Shown: piece by piece, positions 5,323 through 13,315 of the stretch
How positions within the stretch are numbered: the first letter of the stretch is position 1
How the letters are laid out: every line of letters begins with the position of its first letter
Assembly: GCF_050337105.1 (NCBI RefSeq)
Contig: NZ_JAKJSQ010000081.1
Location: forward strand, 1 to 14,887
Source: Aliivibrio_A kagoshimensis
GTDB taxonomy: Bacteria; Pseudomonadota; Gammaproteobacteria; Enterobacterales; Vibrionaceae
Direction of reading: 5' to 3'
Length of the DNA stretch: 14,887 nucleotides
The notes under the pieces: generated by a model
The model's input: only the letters and a program-made list of their open reading frames with translations
Told to the model about the DNA's origin: nothing
Databases searched by the model: none
Made by a program: the position numbers and the translations under genes

Positions 5323-7176
5323 TGACTGAAGGTTTGCAGCAATGTCTTTAATCTCAGCACTAGATTGATTGGTTTCATTAGATTGAGTTGCTGTTTCTAT
5401 CGCCGTTTTGTTAATGTTGCTGATATTCAAACTGATGTCTTTGGAGATTAGGTTGTGCTCTTCTGAAGCACTGGCAATACTGGTGTTCAGCTCGAAGATC
5501 TTACTTACTGCCAAGCTGATACTGTCTAATGATTGAATCGCTGTTTTCGCATTCTCTGAGGTCAACAGCGCGTTATTGGCACCATCATGCATGGCATCTA
5601 CCGTCGTTTTTACGTCGACTTTTAAGTTATCTATCAATGACTGGATCTGTAAGGCTGATTCTTGAGTTCTTTGTGCTAATGAGCGTACTTCGTCAGCAAC
5701 AATCGAGAATCCCCGTCCATTCTCTCCAGCTCTTGCTGCTTCAATAGCTGCATTCAATGCCAGCAGGTTAGTTTGATCAGCAATGTCACGAATCACGTTT
5801 AATACGTCACTAATGTTGTTACTGTTCTTTTCTAAACTCTCTGTCAACTCTGCGGAGGATTTAAGCTTGGTTGACAGCTGATTGATCGAATTACAGACCC
5901 CGTCAATAACTCCTTTACCTGTTTCGACTGACTCATTGGCTTCATTGGCTGATGTAGCTGCCAAGTGAATGCTGGCGGAAATATCTTCGGTTGCCAATAC
6001 CATCTGTTCTACTGCATCTGACAGTGAATCGGACTCAGCCTGCTGAGCAGTCGCTAAACTATTGGTCTTTTCAGAGACTTCAGCATTAATGTTCGACGCT
6101 TTTTCAAGGTTCTCAGTAAACGGCGGGATCTGACTAAAGGTAGATTTTAAATTATTCACAAATTGATTGAATAACTGACTAATAACTGTCACCTCATCTT
6201 TACCGCTCACTTCAAGCGCTGCAGAGAGATCGCCTGATTTCAATGCCACTTCGCTCAAGTGATTCTCTAAATGGCCCAACCGTTTAATGATGGTATATGA
6301 AATACTCAATACCGCCATGACGATAATGGCAATAATTAAGCCCGTTGCGATAAACAGAGTTTTATACACCGAGCTGTTTTCCTGCATAACACTTTCAGAC
6401 AACTCATTGTTTAAAATACTGAAAATCCCTTCGGTTTTGTGAATGGTATCCCTCATCTCGCCATAAAGGCCATCTTTAGGGGACAACCCAAGCAGTTGAT
6501 AATTCTGGCTAAACTGTAAGAACATCTCACGATATTTATTCATGTTACTGTGAATTTCTTCTTTGGTTTCTACATTAAGACCCGTTTCAGTTAACGTGAG
6601 ATGAAAATTGCTGTAGTTGTCTTTAAAGTGGCCCAAGTACTTTTCATTCCTACGAGATATGTAATCTTTCTCGTTTCGCCTCATATGGAGCATATTCGCA
6701 GTAAGGGTTGCTTCTGACACTTTTCCTAATAGATCTTCTGCACTATGAACAGATTGCCTAAACTCTCCCATCAATCCTGTTTCATGATCCAAGCCGATCT
6801 CTTGATGCAACGAGACAATTTGCTCAAAGGTCGTATTGTATTGGTTAAGATAGTCACTCAGATCTTTAAGCTCATTACTGTATCCCAAACCAATCTCTTC
6901 AATATTATTTTTTACGCTTTCAGTCGCTTCAAGCAAGGCGACATAGTTATGGTTAAACTTCTGCTGATACTTAAGATCCAAGCGGGCAAGAAAATCCTTT
7001 TCGTTACGGCGTAACATGAGCATATTCGAGTTACTATTTTGAACCAACACTAAGGTTTGATTTAATAGTTCAAGTTTATGAAAAGAAGTCAATGATATTA
7101 AAGACAATATAATCAGACAGATAGAGACTAATCCAGCAAGAATATAGAGCTTAAACTTAATCGATAAATTATTCAT
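5299..7176 (-). CDS. Methyl-accepting chemotaxis protein with HBM sensor domain
   Basis: The 625-residue chemoreceptor has a first membrane segment (about 10-31), a long periplasmic helical region (about 35-270), a second membrane segment (about 274-297), a HAMP domain (about 298-350) and a cytoplasmic signalling domain. The hairpin tip is unmistakable: DQTNLLALNAAIEAARAGE with GRGFSIVADEVR close behind (467-498). The periplasmic part carries two copies of a motif, LRRNEKDFL (55-63) and MRRNEKDYI (165-173), the signature of helical bimodular (HBM) domains. Known HBM receptors such as McpS bind organic acids such as TCA intermediates; the ligand here is unknown. There is no C-terminal NWETF-type pentapeptide. 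TGAGG precedes the ATG. Its 3' end overlaps the convergent luxR-linked gene, with no terminator between. Confidence 0.95.
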   Translation of the reverse strand: MNNLSIKFKLYILAGLVSICLIILSLISLTSFHKLELLNQTLVLVQNSNSNMLMLRRNEKDFLARLDLKYQQKFNHNYVALLEATESVKNNIEEIGLGYSNELKDLSDYLNQYNTTFEQIVSLHQEIGLDHETGLMGEFRQSVHSAEDLLGKVSEATLTANMLHMRRNEKDYISRRNEKYLGHFKDNYSNFHLTLTETGLNVETKEEIHSNMNKYREMFLQFSQNYQLLGLSPKDGLYGEMRDTIHKTEGIFSILNNELSESVMQENSSVYKTLFIATGLIIAIIVMAVLSISYTIIKRLGHLENHLSEVALKSGDLSAALEVSGKDEVTVISQLFNQFVNNLKSTFSQIPPFTENLEKASNINAEVSEKTNSLATAQQAESDSLSDAVEQMVLATEDISASIHLAATSANEANESVETGKGVIDGVCNSINQLSTKLKSSAELTESLEKNSNNISDVLNVIRDIADQTNLLALNAAIEAARAGENGRGFSIVADEVRSLAQRTQESALQIQSLIDNLKVDVKTTVDAMHDGANNALLTSENAKTAIQSLDSISLAVSKIFELNTSIASASEEHNLISKDISLNISNINKTAIETATQSNETNQSSAEIKDIAANLQSLISSYRF

Positions 7177-7400
7177 AAAACCTCATTACTGAACATCAGT
7201 ACTGGTTGATAACAATCTACTAAGTAAAGCAGTCTCTCGATACCACATGCTAATTGCACTCTGTTACAGAGGTATAGGTGACGTGGATCTCATTTATTGG
7301 GGCTAATTGAGAATGACTCCTTCTTCGTCATTAAATTTATAATCACTTAAGCTCATATATGATTGACATAAAAATGTAACATTAGTCTCATTTTATAATT

Positions 7401-8480
7401 TCAGTGGATGAATAAGTATTTACTTGTCTCCTTGTTTTCACGTCTCCAAATGACATTATCAATAAAGTAATGGTGGATATTAATAAATATCCAATAGATA
7501 AATAGGAATATCCCTGACCCAAATGTGGTTGTGTATTCTGGTTTTACCCACTGCTGATTAAGAATCGGCAACAACCAGAATCCGCATGCCCCTAACCCAA
7601 TCGCTAGCAATAAAAATAGCACCAAGTGAACGTTCTGCTCCCGCTTTGATTGAGTAAACACAGAGCTTCGGTTGATTTCATAACGCGCAACCACCGTGAT
7701 GTATTGCAGAGAGTGGAACACTGGAATAACCATAAGCATGGCCGGATGAAATCGCCCCAACAGCCAGACATAGATGCTCACCGTATACGCCATTACTCCA
7801 ACGATTGGCAATGACCTATCTGATGAAAGATGAACACGAAACAGCAGTAGCGCAACCATAGAGCTAGACACTAGTGCGACTAATATTGCCGCGTATAACA
7901 TCGAAATTGGCACAGCGAAACTGTAGTAGTGTAAACCCCATATAGACCGTTCTGACACCACATCATTAGCAAAAAGCCAGAAGCAGAACCAACATAAGTG
8001 AGCATTATAGCGAAGCAGGTCTTTCTCTTTTTTAGTAAAAAACTGTTTTTTTAATACCGAGTCCAGCATAAGCATGCCGTACCCCTGCTTTGCATAGTGC
8101 CAACCTACTAGAAAAAGCATAGCATTAGCAGCGTAACCAATGGTGACTAAATCGGCAGTCACCACACATCGATAAAAGAAGACCAACATCACGCCTGGCA
8201 CCACGATACCCGCAAACACCATTCGTATTTTTAATATCTTATCAAACAGAGGATCAATAAGGCTGTGAAAGAATGTACGATAAAAAATGAGTAAGGAGAG
8301 TGCAAAATGAGGATGATTGATCACATTAGCCAGTAGCAGAGTAACCATTAACCAAGATGTCAATTGCTGCTCAGAAGAGACAAAATAGAGCATGGGTAAT
8401 ATCAGTAATGACGCCCCTCCTAAGCAGATAAAATCAAACCAAGGGTGAAACAGATGCTGTGTTTTGATCTCTTTTGACAT
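7401..8480 (-). CDS. Histidine-rich polytopic membrane protein of unknown function
   Basis: The 359-residue protein is almost entirely hydrophobic, with roughly eight to ten membrane segments. Histidines and acidic or amide residues recur in compact motifs at segment ends: N55-H-P-H58-F, W127-H-Y-x-x-Q132-x-Y-G, H161, H184, R243-F-H245-P, F-H256-x-x-Q259-Y, and H336-H337-Y-x-x-D341-x-x-I-W345. Such spacing resembles metal-binding sites in integral membrane oxygenases and desaturase-like enzymes (for example the Brp/Blh carotenoid oxygenases), but I cannot place it in a named family. The ATG at 8480 is preceded at 6 nt by AAGGG, which lies inside a hairpin (8487-8536). It follows rhlE by 74 bp in the same direction with no terminator, so read-through from rhlE is likely. 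Gene certain, function unknown. Confidence 0.82.
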   Translation of the reverse strand: MSKEIKTQHLFHPWFDFICLGGASLLILPMLYFVSSEQQLTSWLMVTLLLANVINHPHFALSLLIFYRTFFHSLIDPLFDKILKIRMVFAGIVVPGVMLVFFYRCVVTADLVTIGYAANAMLFLVGWHYAKQGYGMLMLDSVLKKQFFTKKEKDLLRYNAHLCWFCFWLFANDVVSERSIWGLHYYSFAVPISMLYAAILVALVSSSMVALLLFRVHLSSDRSLPIVGVMAYTVSIYVWLLGRFHPAMLMVIPVFHSLQYITVVARYEINRSSVFTQSKREQNVHLVLFLLLAIGLGACGFWLLPILNQQWVKPEYTTTFGSGIFLFIYWIFINIHHYFIDNVIWRRENKETSKYLFIH

Positions 8481-8486
8481 ACCAAT

Positions 8487-8536
8487 CCCTTAGAATCTGC
8501 TTCAATGACTCTTTAATTAAAGCAGAAGGCTAAGGG
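8487..8536 (-). promoter_or_regulatory. Hairpin sequestering a Shine-Dalgarno
   Basis: CTAAGGG (8536-8530 arm on plus) pairs perfectly with CCCTTAG (8487-8493), and AAGCAG (8520-8525) pairs perfectly with CTGCTT (8497-8502). They are separated by a small 3/4-nt internal loop, with a 17-nt terminal loop. On the minus-strand transcript the arm nearest the start codon is CUAAGGG, ending 6 nt before AUG at 8480, so the ribosome binding site is inside the stem. No U-run follows, so it is not a terminator for rhlE. It should restrain translation of the membrane protein gene unless it is opened. Confidence 0.6.
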
Positions 8537-8554
8537 TTATTGCATTATCATGTG

Positions 8555-9814
8555 CTATTTTTTTACACGTTTCCCTCTGTTTTTATGAATGCTTAACTTA
8601 GCTTTCATTTTACGCTTCTCAGCCGAACGACCTCTGTTCATTTTTTCATGTTGGACTGTTTTAGGTGCGTTAGGATCCGGTTCGTACCCCTTTAACCACT
8701 CCTGAGGCAAGCGAGTATCAAGCAGAGTTTCAATCGCTTTAAGCAAGTACTCTTCATCTGGGCTCATTAATGAAATGGCCAACCCTGTGCTACCCGCACG
8801 ACCTGTTCGGCCAATTCTGTGCACATAATCTTCCGCTTTAAAGGGCAGTTCGAAGTTCACGACATACTCAAGTTGCTGAATATCAATCCCACGTGCCGCG
8901 ACATCAGTTGCAACCAATACCCGTATTTTACCCGTTTTAAACTCTTCTAACGCACGAAGCCTTGCTCCCTGGCTTTTATCACCATTAATTGAAGCCGCTT
9001 TAATTCCATCTAACTTAAGCTCTTTAACCAATTGGTCTGAACCCTGTTTGGTTTTAGTGAAAACCAGTACCTGATGCCAGTTTCTCGAACCAATTAAGTG
9101 TGACAACAACTCAGGTTTGCGGTGTTTATCGACCGGATAGACCATCTGCTCGACACTGTCTGCTGCACTGTTTTTAGGCGTTACTTGAACTAAGATTGGC
9201 TCATCTAAGATTTTGTAGGCAATGGTTTTAATCTGTTGAGTAAAGGTTGCTGAGAAAAACAGCGTCTGTCTTTGTACCGGCATACGATTCAATATTCGCT
9301 GAATATCAGGCATAAAACCCATATCAAGCATGCGGTCAGCTTCATCTAAAACCAAAAACTCTGTCTGGCTCAAGGAGATATTTTTTAGGTAAAGGTGATC
9401 AAGCAACCGGCCTGGAGTGGCCACTAATATATCCGCCCCACCCTTTAAATTGTCAGTTTGTACTTTTACGCTGGTGCCACCATAAGCCACCACGACTTTG
9501 ACATCCGTACCCTTACTGTAACTAACAAGGCTATCAAACACCTGCTGAGCCAGCTCGCGTGTCGGAGTCAAAATGAGGGTTCTTACTACAATCGAACCTG
9601 CGACTCTTTCAAGGGGTGACTCCATCAACTTCTGAATGATAGGCAGACCAAATGCCGCCGTTTTCCCGGTTCCGGTCTGAGCGCCACCCAAAACATCTTT
9701 ACCGTCCAATACATAAGGAATGGCTTCAGCTTGAATTGGGGTTGGGGTAGTAAATCCGAGTTGATTCACAGTATCTGTGAGTGACGTATTTAAACCTAGA
9801 GATGCGAAAGCCAT
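8555..9814 (-). CDS. rhlE: ATP-dependent DEAD-box RNA helicase RhlE
   Basis: The 419-residue helicase shows all the DEAD-box motifs: F21 with the Q motif PTPIQ (24-28), Walker A AQTGTGKT (45-52), PTRELAQ (84-90), TPGR (133-136), DEAD (157-160), SAT (188-190), ARGID (307-311) and HRIGRTGRAG (332-341). The start MAFASLGL and the short basic tail (ending KRVKK) fit the RhlE subgroup, which remodels RNA during ribosome assembly and mRNA turnover and often matters in the cold. The ATG is preceded by AGG at a workable distance. A histidine-rich membrane protein gene follows in the same direction. The subgroup call rests on overall resemblance, the helicase call on motifs. Confidence 0.92.
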   Translation of the reverse strand: MAFASLGLNTSLTDTVNQLGFTTPTPIQAEAIPYVLDGKDVLGGAQTGTGKTAAFGLPIIQKLMESPLERVAGSIVVRTLILTPTRELAQQVFDSLVSYSKGTDVKVVVAYGGTSVKVQTDNLKGGADILVATPGRLLDHLYLKNISLSQTEFLVLDEADRMLDMGFMPDIQRILNRMPVQRQTLFFSATFTQQIKTIAYKILDEPILVQVTPKNSAADSVEQMVYPVDKHRKPELLSHLIGSRNWHQVLVFTKTKQGSDQLVKELKLDGIKAASINGDKSQGARLRALEEFKTGKIRVLVATDVAARGIDIQQLEYVVNFELPFKAEDYVHRIGRTGRAGSTGLAISLMSPDEEYLLKAIETLLDTRLPQEWLKGYEPDPNAPKTVQHEKMNRGRSAEKRKMKAKLSIHKNRGKRVKK

Positions 9815-9992
9815 TGAAGATACCTACTGTATGAAGCTGAAGATTGAAACAAATATGGTGCTGATTGTAGCAAATTAAGCGAGGAACTTTCTTTAAATAT
9901 AACCAATCTAGCCATGAACCCTTTTACACTGCTTACGTTACGATCAATGTGCAGCAATAATGAGCAGTTGAACTTTTTTTGCCAATTTATGC

Positions 9993-10021
9993 TTTACAAC
10001 AAACCGCTATCTCCTTATTAT
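9993..10021 (+). promoter_or_regulatory. Promoter of tRNA-Ser
   Basis: TTTACA (9993-9998), a 17-bp spacer and TATTAT (10016-10021) are followed directly by GC-rich GCCCGC. A GC-rich discriminator is typical of stable-RNA promoters under stringent (ppGpp) control. Transcription would start a few bases before the mature tRNA 5' end at 10037. Confidence 0.65.
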
Positions 10022-10036
10022 GCCCGCACACCACAC

Positions 10037-10127
10037 GGAGAGATGGCTGAGTGGTTGAAAGCACCGGTCTTGAAAACCGGCGTACGTTTATAGCGTACCT
10101 AGGGTTCAAATCCCTATCTCTCCGCCA
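10037..10127 (+). tRNA. tRNA-Ser (anticodon UGA)
   Basis: The acceptor arm GGAGAGA (10037-10043) pairs with TCTCTCC (10117-10123), followed by discriminator G and an encoded CCA (10125-10127). The anticodon stem CCGGT/ACCGG encloses the loop CTTGAAA, giving anticodon TGA (10071-10073), which reads UCA and related Ser codons. A long variable arm (about 10082-10098) and the T loop with GGTTCAAAT confirm a class II serine tRNA. The total is 91 nt. It has its own promoter and terminator. Confidence 0.97.
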
Positions 10128-10131
10128 CATT

Positions 10132-10164
10132 AAAAAAAGCCGCTGATTTATCAGCGGCTTTTTT
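10132..10164. terminator. Bidirectional terminator shared by tRNA-Ser and the CBS gene
   Basis: GCCGCTGA (10139-10146), loop TTTA, and TCAGCGGC (10151-10158) form a perfect 8-bp GC-rich stem flanked by seven A on the left and six T on the right. It therefore works for the plus-strand tRNA and for the minus-strand CBS gene. The right-hand arm is the last coding stretch and TGA stop codon of the CBS gene. Confidence 0.92.
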
Positions 10165-10588
10165 GTGTTTGAGTGTCCCGTTTACACTGTTTGCCCAGCT
10201 CGCGCATGATGTCTCGCCAGGAGATGATTCCAACAGGTTTTTCAGTGTCGTCGATAATTGGGATGCAGGAAATTTTGTTATGGTTGAATATGTCTATCGC
10301 TTCGGTAACGGTGGCATTTTCGTTTAATGAAATTGGCTGACGTGTCATGATTTGGTGGGCTTTTTTGTTGAGTGACGCCAAATCTCTTGTTGTAGCAGCG
10401 ACAGAATCGATATTAGGGCTAATTGATTTCAACAGATCCCTATCAGAGATAACCCCAAACATTCTTCCATCTTCAACCACAAGCAGATGGTGAAATGACG
10501 TCTGTTCAAAAAGCTCTTTCACTCGACTTAAGGGATCATTCAACTCGACAATAACAATATTTCGACTCATCAGTTTACTTACTTTCAT
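10151..10588 (-). CDS. Protein with two CBS domains
   Basis: The 145-residue cytosolic protein consists of little more than a pair of CBS motifs. The first runs from KLMSRNIVIVELNDPL to VISDRDLL, the second from IMTRQPISLNENATV to PVGIISWRDIM. Each ends in the typical G(V/I)I-(S)-x-R-D motif. Such tandem CBS (Bateman) modules bind adenine nucleotides or similar ligands and act as energy or redox sensors, often regulating a partner in trans. I chose the Met at 10588 (MKVSKLMSRN) because GGGAG lies just upstream. A longer reading to 10624 would add 12 residues that do not belong to the domain and lack a ribosome binding site. The stop codon is inside the bidirectional terminator. The partner is unknown. 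Confidence 0.85.
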   Translation of the reverse strand: MKVSKLMSRNIVIVELNDPLSRVKELFEQTSFHHLLVVEDGRMFGVISDRDLLKSISPNIDSVAATTRDLASLNKKAHQIMTRQPISLNENATVTEAIDIFNHNKISCIPIIDDTEKPVGIISWRDIMRELGKQCKRDTQTQKSR

Positions 10589-10784
10589 CGTACTCTCCCA
10601 ACAACTTAGATCTAACACTTCCACACTAAATCACTTTTTATAACGTAGCATAGATCATTACCCTAAGCTCAAATAAGCAATGTAAAGTTAAGTAATATCA
10701 ATTTATTCACGTTTTTACAAACTAGGGGAGCTATTATAAATAACTGTCACCAACTTAACAGTCAATGGCAGTAAAGAGAACGTA

Positions 10785-13058
10785 TCAATTAGTTGTCTCA
10801 CTCTTATCCAATTCGATTCTTAAGTCATCAACCTTCAATGGTCTGTAAAATAAATACCCTTGAAGAATATCACATTCCATTTCACATAGAATTAAATGCT
10901 GCTCTTCATGTTCGATGCCTTCAGCAACAGTACAAATGTTCATTTGTTTAGCAAGAGATATGAGACTTTCAAGCATTATACGAGATGTAGAATTAGTTAA
11001 CACATCATCAACAAAACTTTTGTCAATTTTCAACTCGTCGATCGGTAGATTTTTCAATAGATTATATGAGGAATAGCCTGTACCAAAGTCATCCAACGAT
11101 ATTCTCAGACCTATCGATTTTAATTTTTCCATGATAGACAAGACTGTTGGGAGATCATCAATGAATATACTCTCCGTGACCTCTAATAACAAACGATGTG
11201 GCTCAAAGGAATATTTTTCTATTGCTGTGGTTATTTTATTGTAAAACTCAGGGTGTTGAAACTGTTTGACAGATACATTTATCGACAAGTCTAATTCAAT
11301 ACCTGTTTCACTAGAAATATTATTAATATCATTTATAGCCCTATTAATGACATAATCACCAATACTTGGCATTTGGCCACACTCTTCTGCAATAGAAATA
11401 AATTTATCTGGGGTAACAAAACCTAAAACGTTATTATTCCATCTTATTAACGCNTCAACTCCTTTGATTCTCTTCTCTTTATCAACCTGTGGCTGATAAA
11501 CCATAAAAAGTTCATCTTTAACAATTGCGTGTTTTAGTTCATGTTCAATACTCTCTCTTTCTAGGTATGCATTTTTCAGGCTCTCTTTAAATAATACTAC
11601 TTGTTTTCCACTTTTCCTTGATTCTGAAACCGCAATATCACCAGAGAGTAACACCGCATCTAATGACTCCCCATTAACTGGATAACTAGCAATTCCAATA
11701 TTTATATTTAAAATGAAAGCATTGTCATTTATTATGAATTCTTCTAAAAATGTTTCTAAAATTTTATCACTAAATTCTATATCCACTATTCCATTATTGA
11801 AACTTATTATTAAAAACTCATTATCTCTATATTTTACTAATAAGTCACTTACACTTACAATTCCCTGAAGCCTTTTTGAAATCATTTTTATGATTTCTTC
11901 ACCAATCTTATGTCCATGATTATTTTGTATTGTTTTTAGGTCAACGATTACAACATGAAAGATTGAGTATGCCTCTTTATTTGACGTGTTCTCAAGATAA
12001 CAATTTAGGTGATAGTGATTTTTAAGTCCAGTAAGATGGTCATGTTCTGCTTGGTACTGTAGCATTTTCCCCCTATTTCTTTGACTAGAGTAGATAGTTT
12101 TAAATAGGTAGTAACTAATGGTCAACAAAAATAGAAAGAAAACAACAATCATGATAATTTTCACATACATGATATTATAAACTTTATCAATTTCAATTTC
12201 TGATACAACCCATAATTTGTATTCTGGTATAAAAAGACTTGCAGCAATAGAGTGACGACCTTGAAACAATATCTTATGGTAAACCACTTCTCCGCTTGAT
12301 TTCATATATTCATAAGAGTGTTTTGATTGTAACTCCACTCTAGAAATTGCCTTATCTACTTCTTCGTCATCTACTTGATAATTGTATATGTCAATATCTT
12401 TTAGTCTATTCGTCGGTGCTATTTGAAAATAGTGATCATTCTCACGATATAAGTAAGTGTCATCTAATTCATCTTCAATATTATTCATTAAAAAAGAACG
12501 GAAACCTTTATCTATATCAATTTGCAAAACGAGGACATATAAACGACCTCCATCGTCTACCCTTACAACCTTACTTATTGGTAATATATATTTTTTTGAA
12601 AAGTCGTCATATACAGTCCGATGCAACGTCATATTACCAACAATGAAATCACTTATAAACCCTTCTATATTTGATTGATATGGCAATTTTGAGTCATTCT
12701 TTAAGGACGTATCTAGATAGAGGTCTCCATTCATTTTAATTACATTAATCGACACAATAGATTTATCTATTTTGGTCATGGGAATAAGAGACAATTTAAT
12801 ATCATTTCTTTCTAAATCATCCATATCACTTATTATTATTTCTGATATGAAGTCCAATATTATATCATATTTATTAAATGCTGACTGTAATGAATTCACA
12901 GCCATTACAGTCACACTTTGTTGTTTAGCCTTTACTTCTTCAAAGGTTTTATCAACAGTAAAATAGATAGAAATTATAATAAAAATGACCCATAAAGTTG
13001 TAATAAAATAAAAAGCTAGCCATATATTCTTCTTTAAGTAAAACATCTTTATTACCAT
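10785..13058 (-). CDS. Membrane-bound c-di-GMP phosphodiesterase with degenerate GGDEF and EAL domains
   Basis: The 757-residue protein has two membrane segments (about 13-33 and 298-319) flanking a periplasmic sensor region (about 35-295, Cache-like in size and position). These are followed by a GGDEF domain (about 335-490) and an EAL domain (about 505-750). The GGDEF site reads RDNEF (411-415) and the upstream metal-binding Asp positions are replaced, so cyclase activity is unlikely. The EAL domain keeps GV-x-AL (533-537), NVSVKQF, LLLEVTES, DDFGTGYSS, the KID lysine and the downstream AEGIE, which supports hydrolysis of c-di-GMP. Residue 535 is undetermined because of N at 11454; the codon is GAN, so it is Glu (expected) or Asp. 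The gene is visibly richer in A+T than its neighbours. The start at 13058 has only a weak ribosome binding site; Met5 is an alternative. Confidence 0.93.
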   Translation of the reverse strand: MVIKMFYLKKNIWLAFYFITTLWVIFIIISIYFTVDKTFEEVKAKQQSVTVMAVNSLQSAFNKYDIILDFISEIIISDMDDLERNDIKLSLIPMTKIDKSIVSINVIKMNGDLYLDTSLKNDSKLPYQSNIEGFISDFIVGNMTLHRTVYDDFSKKYILPISKVVRVDDGGRLYVLVLQIDIDKGFRSFLMNNIEDELDDTYLYRENDHYFQIAPTNRLKDIDIYNYQVDDEEVDKAISRVELQSKHSYEYMKSSGEVVYHKILFQGRHSIAASLFIPEYKLWVVSEIEIDKVYNIMYVKIIMIVVFFLFLLTISYYLFKTIYSSQRNRGKMLQYQAEHDHLTGLKNHYHLNCYLENTSNKEAYSIFHVVIVDLKTIQNNHGHKIGEEIIKMISKRLQGIVSVSDLLVKYRDNEFLIISFNNGIVDIEFSDKILETFLEEFIINDNAFILNINIGIASYPVNGESLDAVLLSGDIAVSESRKSGKQVVLFKESLKNAYLERESIEHELKHAIVKDELFMVYQPQVDKEKRIKGVXALIRWNNNVLGFVTPDKFISIAEECGQMPSIGDYVINRAINDINNISSETGIELDLSINVSVKQFQHPEFYNKITTAIEKYSFEPHRLLLEVTESIFIDDLPTVLSIMEKLKSIGLRISLDDFGTGYSSYNLLKNLPIDELKIDKSFVDDVLTNSTSRIMLESLISLAKQMNICTVAEGIEHEEQHLILCEMECDILQGYLFYRPLKVDDLRIELDKSETTN

Positions 13059-13252
13059 TGCATTAAAGTTTGACTTTAGGGGTTTGGGGATTATTTCAAA
13101 GTAGTTATCACTTTAGCATAATGATAGTTCTATAGATAAAAACAATGGTAATTTTTATAAAAATAGTACCAACATCACTTTCTAGTGATGATTTTTCTCA
13201 TTTCACTGTCAGAAGTTGACCTTTCAACCTACAGCACACATCTAAAAGCACC

Positions 13253-13288
13253 TAAGGCATTTGTTGCTAAATAGCAACAAACACCTTA
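13253..13288 (-). terminator. Terminator-like hairpin after the DUF819 gene
   Basis: TTTGTTGCTA (13260-13269) pairs with TAGCAACAAA (13272-13281), and TAAGG (13253-13257) with CCTTA (13284-13288), across a 2x2 internal loop. On the minus strand it lies 28 bp past the stop of the DUF819 gene and is followed by GUGCUUUUAG, a short U-run. It probably separates that gene from the phosphodiesterase gene. Confidence 0.55.
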
Positions 13289-13315
13289 AGCACTTTGTCT
13301 TATTTATCTTTTGAT

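Noticed and set aside
7363..7399. TTGACA and TATAAT as a plus-strand promoter
   Set aside because: The elements are 25 bp apart, far from the usual 17, and no plus-strand gene follows.
8487..8536. Hairpin as the terminator of rhlE
   Set aside because: No U-run follows on the minus strand, and the downstream arm is the ribosome binding site of the next gene.
10589..10624. 12-residue N-terminal extension of the CBS protein
   Set aside because: The extension has no ribosome binding site and covers the GGGAG that serves the Met at 10588.
10732..10770. TTGACT and TATAAT on the minus strand as the CBS gene promoter
   Set aside because: The spacer is 21 bp, too long for a confident promoter, and the start would be about 145 bp from the gene; not listed.
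12347..12678. Plus-strand ORFs of 73-99 residues inside the phosphodiesterase gene
   Set aside because: They are low-complexity antisense frames in an AT-rich gene with clear domains on the minus strand.
13173..13198. CATCACT-TTCT-AGTGATG followed by ATTTTTCT as a plus-strand terminator
   Set aside because: The shape fits, but no plus-strand gene lies upstream; flanking genes are both on the minus strand. Kept only as an unexplained hairpin.
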